Assembly: GCA_944472155.2 (NCBI GenBank)
Contig: OX235271.1
Coordinates: 119,045,329 to 119,109,328 of the forward strand
Origin: Trichobilharzia szidati
Taxonomy: Eukaryota; Platyhelminthes; Trematoda; Strigeidida; Schistosomatidae
Reading direction: 5' to 3'
DNA length: 64,000 nucleotides
This document shows, piece by piece, positions 57,492 through 64,000 of this stretch (its first letter is position 1; each line of letters opens with the position of its first letter). The notes beneath the pieces are model-generated. The model was not told the origin of the DNA and searched no databases. It worked only from the letters and a program-made list of their open reading frames with translations. A program made the position numbers and the translations under genes.

Positions 57492-57701
57492 TCTGTGTAA
57501 TTGAATAGACGAGAATCCCACAGATCGTGCGTCCCACGACCCCGGTCATGAAAATAACAGGCATCTGTACCATCAAACTGGTTAAGACCATCATTAGTGT
57601 TCTTGGAAGCATGACTATGAACAACATCCAGAAGGACCACCATACCAAGACGATGTGCTTCGTCAACCAACGCGCGAAGCTCCTCGGGAGTGCCAAAGCG
57701 A
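57492..57701 (-). CDS. Glycogen branching enzyme, exon A (first seen in this window)
   Basis: Encodes [60 protein letters not shown] and [15 protein letters not shown] is GH13 region I of the barrel. It starts with the last base of a codon split with an upstream exon (acceptor ttttag) and ends two bases into the Glu codon finished by exon B (donor gtaata). The enzyme is normally about 700 residues, and the exons here account for the last 437. The N-terminal CBM48 part is not seen and probably lies beyond 64 kb, across an intron carrying the RTE copy at 59-62 kb. Confidence 0.95.
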
Positions 57702-58144
57702 CTAAAAAATAAGGAACACGAGTGATCAACTTTTAAGAAAAATTAGTTTTGTAATATAAATACTGCATACGTTATAAGCATAAATCCTACAGCTTAACTG
57801 TTGAAACATGTGGAATTGTGCATTTCGAAAACGACACACCCAAAGGACCGGAAAAACAGAATGATGCTGATGTCTGTTAGCATGATAGAAGGATGAAATT
57901 AACTGGATTAACATAAATAACCAAATGAAAATAGAAGTAACAGACTATTACTCGGTTCGCAATTCTTGATATATTTAAGTGATATAATTGGACTGTAATA
58001 CATTTTATCTTCATTTTAATCTCTCGTACTCCCTTCCCCTTATCTATTTGGACGTGACCTAAAAAACATTCACATCTGTCATTTTGCATGATTAATTCAA
58101 TGTAATCGATTTCCTTATCAGTCTCATGTCTCCCAATGTATTTC

Positions 58145-58175
<31 letters not shown>

Positions 58176-59049
58176 TCCCTGTATGTGGAGTATTCAGCTG
58201 AAGAGTTCTACCGAAAGTTCATGAACCCATTAAATTCTGCCCTATTAACCTTTTTGCTTGCTACAAATGCTTACTTTTCATACGCCCCATCGCACAATAA
58301 AATGCAGAAATTAAAAATCAAAACTACATTATGACACATTTTCTGAATGTTACTCAACCTCAGTCAGTTTTTAGGTTACATGACCAAGTCAACAGTTCTG
58401 CACTGAACTACTTAGGTAAATCAATTGCGACTCTTTGATCTTCTCATTGTGCCAAAGCCTACTTCAACTATAAGAGATTGGTATACAGAACAATTTCGGT
58501 TGTGGAGCAGGAGCATCACGAGAAAACCTTAAGAAAGTAAACTACAAGGATATATTTGGAAAATCGATCTGAAAGATCAGCTCAAACAACTGTAATGTAT
58601 AGTACAGTAGTAGCAACAATAATTGAACTGCACTATAGTGATTGAATCATTGAAACACTTTCTTCTGCTGAGATGGTTAAAGAGCAGCAACAACGACAGA
58701 CATTTTATTCCAGCAGATTAGTTATTCTTAATAAATATATTTGTCCAATTCAAAAGTTGAGACAATGACGTATTTTCTTCATGTATGAAAACTGTTTTAT
58801 CAAAAAGTATAATGCATTAAACAAGAAAAGTCACAATTAAATATCCTTATCATAATATCGAATTTCTTAGGCGTTTCGTATCAAGGTTTTAACTTTCTGG
58901 CAATAATCCATCTTTGAATTTTAGTTAACCACAGAGGAAACTACCAATAGGTTTTCTTACAAAAATAGATAGACAATGAATAAAGGACTTCATCTGGAAA
59001 GAAGGCAGTTATATTTCACAAGACCAAACAGAATTCGTCGAAGTATTTT
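57702..59049. other. GBE1 intron sequence with no recognised exon
   Basis: Probably part of the intron upstream of exon A. A (TA)n run lies at 58148-58175. I looked on the minus strand for the preceding conserved GBE1 text, roughly the segment before RFGTPEEL, and did not find it. Confidence 0.5.
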
Positions 59050-59507
59050 CAAAAAGGGAAGAAAGAAGGAAATTGCAGTACGTTCGCCAGCGATCACGAT
59101 TCTTGGTCATATTCGGTAACGTCTCGAGCCACCGATTCGAGCTATCTCTCGGACCCCAAACAGGGTGTCGTGACGCATCAACCGATGCTTACCTACCACG
59201 AATATCCTTCATCTCACAACGCCACGTCATGGGCTGACCACCTCTCCACTTTTTCCATCTCGTCCCAGGTCTAGCGAACAGAGACCGGTACGGAAGCCTA
59301 AGGGATGACACTCGTAGCATATGTTCAAACCATCGGAGCCGGTATCTGTAAATGACGACACTCAATGAATGCTCTCGACTGTGCCTAAACACATGCCGCT
59401 AGACCTCGGAGTTACTCACACGATAATACCATCGATTGTAAGCAATTCTACGGAGGCAGCGATGATCGGATACACAGAGTCGCTGCACCTTCTACAGCTC
59501 GGAGAGG

Positions 59508-59951
59508 CTAAGCTTCACAGGCGTAAAGCAAGACGGCGCGCACCGAAGCATTATAAACCCGACCTTTGACAACGAGGCTAACGTCGCGACAGCGCCAGAG
59601 GTGGCTAAAGTAGACGTATGCCACCCTAGCTTTCATGATACGGCTGGAAATCTCGTCCATAACACCTCCGCCAGCACTCACACAACTACCCGGATACACG
59701 AATTTATCGACAACTCCAAGCGGTTCACCTGCAAGAGTCAGTGCAGGTACCGGCTCTCGCCAATCTTGTAACACTACCTTGCACTTTGACGGCACAAAAT
59801 ACATACCATACTTACAGACACAGATCGCCAACTGATTAAGTGCAATTCGGCCAGCCCGCATGCCATCGCACAGTAAGACGATATCATCTGCATACTCGAA
59901 GTCGAAAAGTCTTTCTCCAGGAAGCAGATCTACACTACCACCACTACGCAC
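59508..59951 (-). CDS. RTE reverse transcriptase active-site block (part of the broken LINE)
   Basis: A 147-codon frame with the catalytic Tyr-Ala-Asp-Asp in FEYADDIVLL near its start, then the RT thumb (PSKCKVVLQDWREP, VDKFVYPGSCVS) and GRVYNASVRAVLLYACEA. The first half of the RT lies in other frames upstream. Confidence 0.8.
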   Translation of the reverse strand: MRSGGSVDLLPGERLFDFEYADDIVLLCDGMRAGRIALNQLAICVCKYGMYFVPSKCKVVLQDWREPVPALTLAGEPLGVVDKFVYPGSCVSAGGGVMDEISSRIMKARVAYVYFSHLWRCRDVSLVVKGRVYNASVRAVLLYACEA

Positions 59952-61361
59952 ATCCTTCAGAGGTGACTCTAGAATGTCATTGATGACAAAGTCAGAGAGA
60001 AATGAAAAGATTACGCAACCCTAACTAACCTCACTGTTGGTTGGGAACAGTGATGATAGCTGGTTGTATGCCCTCACTCCACCTGAGGTATTTCTGTATA
60101 GGGCTTTCAGGATATTAACTTTTCAGGTACACCCGTCCTCTAAAAGACAGTTCCAGAGAATAGTTCTATCCAACGAGTCGAAAACAGCCCTAATGTAAAG
60201 AAACACTACGATTGTTGGCCTGCAGTATGTATGACAATGTTCCAACAACTGACAAGGGGTGAACACATGACCAGTGCACCCACGGCCTGAAAGAAACCCA
60301 GCCTACTCTTCGCGAATCGAATCCCCATGTGCTCGGCACAGCCCGTGAAGCAAAACAGCTGCCAATATTTCAGACGCAATCGGTAGCAAACTGATATCTC
60401 CCTATGGCTGTCGCATATGTTACGTCGACTCTTTTTAAAGATGGGGACGGTGATGGCTTCATCCCACACTGATGGCACATCCTCAATTTCCCAAACTTTC
60501 TTGAACAAACCGGTCAAAGCGACAACCAGAATCTTGCCCCGATCTTTAAAAAGAGCAGGGAGTAAATTTTTTGGGCCAGGTGCCTTATAGTGCTTTAACA
60601 CTTGGAGTTTCTTCTGGACCTCTGCTTCGACTGGTGAGTCAGTAGTGACCGACCACAGAGCACTCTAACTGATGACGGTGGGTGCTGGCGCTGGTGACCA
60701 GCTAAACTGCTTCCCAAAGTGGCCTGTCCAGCGTTCCAGGAGTCTTTTCGGGCCGGTAATTGGCGTGCTATCTGTCTCGCATACACCCTGTTTCTTGCTG
60801 CTGCTGGCTCGGATGAGCTGGAACAGCTTCCGACCGTTACCAAATGCATCTGCTGGCTCCATCTCACACGCACATTCTGACCACTTGGCTTCGCGGTCTT
60901 TACGCAAATATTGTTTAATCTTGCGCGTAAGCGCCTTTCGCACGTTGTTGTAATCGCTACCTGCCGGAACGGACCGGCTTTCATCCAGGAGTTTCAACGT
61001 ACTCACAAAAACCCAGTGGTTTCTTAGCTGAGTATTCTTTTAAGCCACAATCGGCTTCACTCGCCATTTGCATCGCGCTTTGCAGATGTAGCCAATGTTC
61101 ATCTCTACTACTTGGTGGGTAAATAGCAAGCTTTGATTATAACTCAGACTGATATTTCAAAGTAGTAGCAGGTGCTACCAGTTTGCTCACACCAACACGT
61201 AGATGACAATGTTTATGAACCCAGACAAATCGCAAGAAAAACCTGGCAGACGCTAAAGCATGATCGGAGTCCAGGCATGTGCTCCAAAAGGAGTGGCAGT
61301 CCTGTACGCACCTCGCCTTCGGAAACTGATAGCAATATGATCAATCTGAGTCCAGGTTTGA

Positions 61362-61946
61362 TTAGCAGAGAAAGGAAGCACTACGACGATGGCTGTACCG
61401 GAAGTTGATGCTCGCTAAAAATAGGTTGTGATCTGCGCAAAACTGCAGAAGACGGTCCCCATTATCTGACCTGCGACTATGTAAACCCCACTGACCACCT
61501 AGACGGTTCTCCTCTGCGCCTAAACACCCGACCTTTGCATTCAAGTCCCCAGCTAGCATTACGACATCTCTCTGACTTGCCTCTTCTAGGATATCGCTCA
61601 GTTGGCAGTAAAAGTCATCCCTGATTGCATCCGGGCTGCAATCCGTTGGTGCATATGCGGAGACAACAAATAGGCACCGCCTATCTGGCTTACCGCTTCT
61701 TACTCTCGTATAAACTTTCAGTCTCACAGCACATAAACGACTGTTAATGGGGATCCAGTCAAATAATGTAGCTTCGGCTATAGTGCTTAGTGCGACACCA
61801 ACACTATCTACTACCCTGAATGCCGACGCAACAGGGTCCCCCGGATAAGCGCACATGGCACATACTATTCGAACTTCCAGATGTAGAGGATCATCGAAGC
61901 ACTCCACTGGGATCTTGAATGCGGGTCTCCGAAATGCAACAGACAT
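61362..61946 (-). CDS. RTE endonuclease domain (part of the broken LINE)
   Basis: A 194-codon frame with the apurinic-like endonuclease motifs SAYAPTD, catalytic AGDLNAKVG and LLQFCADHNLFLASINFRYS. The N-terminal strand with SETR lies in another frame upstream, so this domain is no longer whole. Confidence 0.8.
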   Translation of the reverse strand: MSVAFRRPAFKIPVECFDDPLHLEVRIVCAMCAYPGDPVASAFRVVDSVGVALSTIAEATLFDWIPINSRLCAVRLKVYTRVRSGKPDRRCLFVVSAYAPTDCSPDAIRDDFYCQLSDILEEASQRDVVMLAGDLNAKVGCLGAEENRLGGQWGLHSRRSDNGDRLLQFCADHNLFLASINFRYSHRRSASFLC

Positions 61947-62110
61947 CGGTAGCGAGGCTTTCCAATGTTCGCACCAAACTTGCCCGGTGTCCGATTTGCA
62001 TCAGTGTCCAAACATTGTAGGTGGGAAGCTTGAACGCGGCATATGGTTTCAGGGTATCTGTGTTAGGTGTCACACTGGGGACAACCATTTTGAAGGCTAC
62101 TCACTGACAT

Positions 62111-64000
62111 CTCGAAACGGCGCAGATGAACTGGGAATTCAGACAAAGGCGAAAGGCTGACGGAAGTGAAGATTCCAAGGATGGCAAAAGTAAAATACGG
62201 GAGTCTATGTATGAAAATAAAAATAAGGCTGAAAAGAAACGCGTCAATCAAAACATCATTGTAAAGAGCGTGCGGTTATTTTCACTGATAGTTGTTTCAT
62301 TTCGCTGATTGTCCTGTTTATGCTGTTTAACTTATATTGTAGAGGATTAGAGAAACCTTTTACCCTTTGAAGGCTGTTGGGAAGTTCAATATCACGTTAG
62401 TATGGTACTACTTGTTTGCACGTACGTGAAGACAAACGTATGCTATGTTAAAGTATCTAATTTTTTTTCTGAGGTTGGGAATATAAAGTTGTATACTTGA
62501 TGTTCAATGTACTTATTGTTTAGTAGGTAGTCGGTTACTTAGCAAGCACCAGGAAAGGTGCAGTGGCAAATAACATAAATGTATTTCGTGTTTGTGCTGC
62601 GATTTAGTCAGTAACCATTCCACTAAATTAGGTACAACTTCCTAAATTAGTGATTTAGTCAATACTTTTGACTTTCCCCTCCCTATCTTTAAACTCAATT
62701 TTCAAAGACAATCCATGTAGCACCACCTACCACATAATGGGAATGACACATATCAAACATACTGAGACTTATGCTCGAAATTTCCAGATGACCCTACATT
62801 TTACCAATGCCAAACAGATAATAGAAAACCAGAACAAAGAGCTTGATTGTTAGGTGTGAATTTTTAAAGGGCTGACAGATGTACTACAGTTGTGAACTAT
62901 TTATTTTCAAATGAAACAGGAAATATGTAATTTTTTTACCACTTTACAAGGTTTATTGTAGTCAAAGCTCAATCAAACAGAGGAATTAAACTATATGCCT
63001 TAGAAAGTCTCCACTGAATGACCTATTCGCTTCGTCATGGGAACCATAAACAAGCATCCGCAAGGAAAAACCGATGATCCCATCTTGTAGAAACACAAAA
63101 ATTTTCCTGGTTACTAAAAATAAGTTTAGAGCCCTGAAATTGACAGTCACTTGACGACTAACACGGAAAAAGAGAAAAATTAAATTGGTTTCACGTTCGA
63201 ATGAGAATTCTTAATTCAAACTCCTACTAGTTACGAGCTCCTGAGACACAAGCATCAAGTGCATGTTAGCTTGCGTCACCAAAAAGTAACAGTTCGTTCG
63301 ACTTATTAAAATCCTGTTTGAATATGGTGACTGGAATAAGACACTGAATCATGCGGAGCAGATTTTTGATGTGCCAGAGTTCGTCATACTTGTTGTAATA
63401 GGCCCGGCACTATCAGGTCACATAAGTTGAAGAACAGCCTTCGAACCCTAGACCCACTAGCAGAAAACGAAATGTCGGAGCAAATAACCCAACCTTTTTA
63501 AAATATTTTTGGAACTCAGTTATCGGAACAGGTCTCTCGTGTTCGAAGTTAGAAGCCACACAGTGAGTCAGGGATAAAGTATTCAAAATTACAATAGTAA
63601 GCAGAGGAATACCGTTTGAGAAGACGAAAAATGTTGACTCTCAGCAAGTGTTTATTTTTAGAAATAAACAAATGGAAGTAACTGTTTATTTCCAACTTTA
63701 AAAAGACTGACCTGGCCAGAGAGTTTACAGTAAATATAAAAGGTTAATATTAGGTGATGTTGACTTTTGTAGATAACACATGAATTAAAACAGTTGCTAT
63801 GTCAATATAAACAATGTTCGCGTAATGTAACTAGTAATTTAATACACGAATGGTCGAACTACATGTATTAGTGAGCTTGTTGATATGCACAGAAAAGTCA
63901 CAAAAATAATATAGATTCAGGAACATGAGTTTAGCACTAATTAGGAGTATGAAATACTAGAAGTACACACTACATATGAGTTATAAACTCAGATGATCTG
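62111..64000. other. Region with no recognised gene
   Basis: No exon, RNA gene or repeat that I can support. I looked for N-terminal GBE1 exons on the minus strand and saw none. The longest frames are about 60 codons and have no motif. Confidence 0.45.

Larger units (their letters stand above)
59050..62110 (-). mobile_element. RTE-type LINE, longest copy in the window (broken)
   Basis: Reading leftward it has a complete RTE layout in pieces: start of the endonuclease at about 62088 (AAFKLPTYNVWTLMQIGHRA, CCISETRIQD), the body at 61946-61362 (RRCLFVVSAYAPTDCSPDAI, VVMLAGDLNAKVG), a linker at 61006-60665 (RKDREAKWSECACEMEPADA), RT N-terminal text at 60601-60206 (YKAPGPKNLLPALFK, VWDEAITVPIFKK), the RT active site at 59951-59508 (FEYADDIVLL, YGMYFVPSKCKVVL, ISSRIMKARVAYVYFSHLWR), and the C-terminal part at 59392-59189 (RYRLRWFEHMLRV). 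Several frameshifts make it inactive. Same strand as GBE1, probably in an upstream intron. Resembles SR2-type elements; the family is not assigned. Confidence 0.85.

Overview
The window looks like nuclear DNA of a schistosome-type trematode flatworm: AT-rich, intron-bearing, and packed with retroelements of kinds known from these worms (Gypsy LTR elements, CR1- and RTE-type LINEs, Penelope-like elements or PLEs, a tRNA-like SINE, a Mutator-like transposon). Introns of about 30-40 nt at the 5' side of genes fit this group. The genus is my inference; no ribosomal or mitochondrial marker is present.

Layout. 1-16.3 kb: a Mutator-like transposase with six very short introns (3.4-5.5 kb), a decayed PLE (8.4-9.3 kb), one copy of a ~330-bp dispersed repeat (10.9 kb) and two broken Gypsy elements (12.2-16.3 kb). 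16.5-20.8 kb: a CR1-like LINE carrying a SINE insertion. 20.9-26.15 kb: a complete, very young Gypsy element with 350-bp LTRs differing at one base, a 5-bp target duplication, and gag and pol joined by a canonical -1 frameshift heptamer. 26.4-28.0 kb: Gypsy and RTE debris. 28-37.3 kb: almost empty apart from the second dispersed repeat copy (inverted) and paired AT palindromes. 37.4-41.7 kb: PLE copies with 70-bp inverted ends and a candidate hammerhead ribozyme.

43.1-57.7 kb is the one confidently recognised host gene: the C-terminal seven exons of the glycogen branching enzyme GBE1 on the minus strand (437 residues, ending in TGA). Its N-terminal exons are not visible and probably lie beyond 64 kb. 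The last intron holds a small two-zinc-finger gene on the opposite strand plus an RTE remnant. The D-E intron holds a young PLE with a 13-bp target duplication, itself hit by a solo LTR. The A-B intron holds another RTE remnant. 59.0-62.1 kb is a longer RTE copy on the minus strand; the rest to 64 kb shows no gene.

How things fit: GBE1 makes the alpha-1,6 branches of glycogen and is the only metabolic gene here. Everything else is mobile DNA or its debris, plus the nested zinc-finger gene. The most interesting points are the frameshift heptamer conserved in two diverged Gypsy copies, the three-layer insertion in the GBE1 intron whose inverted arm preserves the empty LTR site, the hammerhead candidate, and the nested zinc-finger gene.
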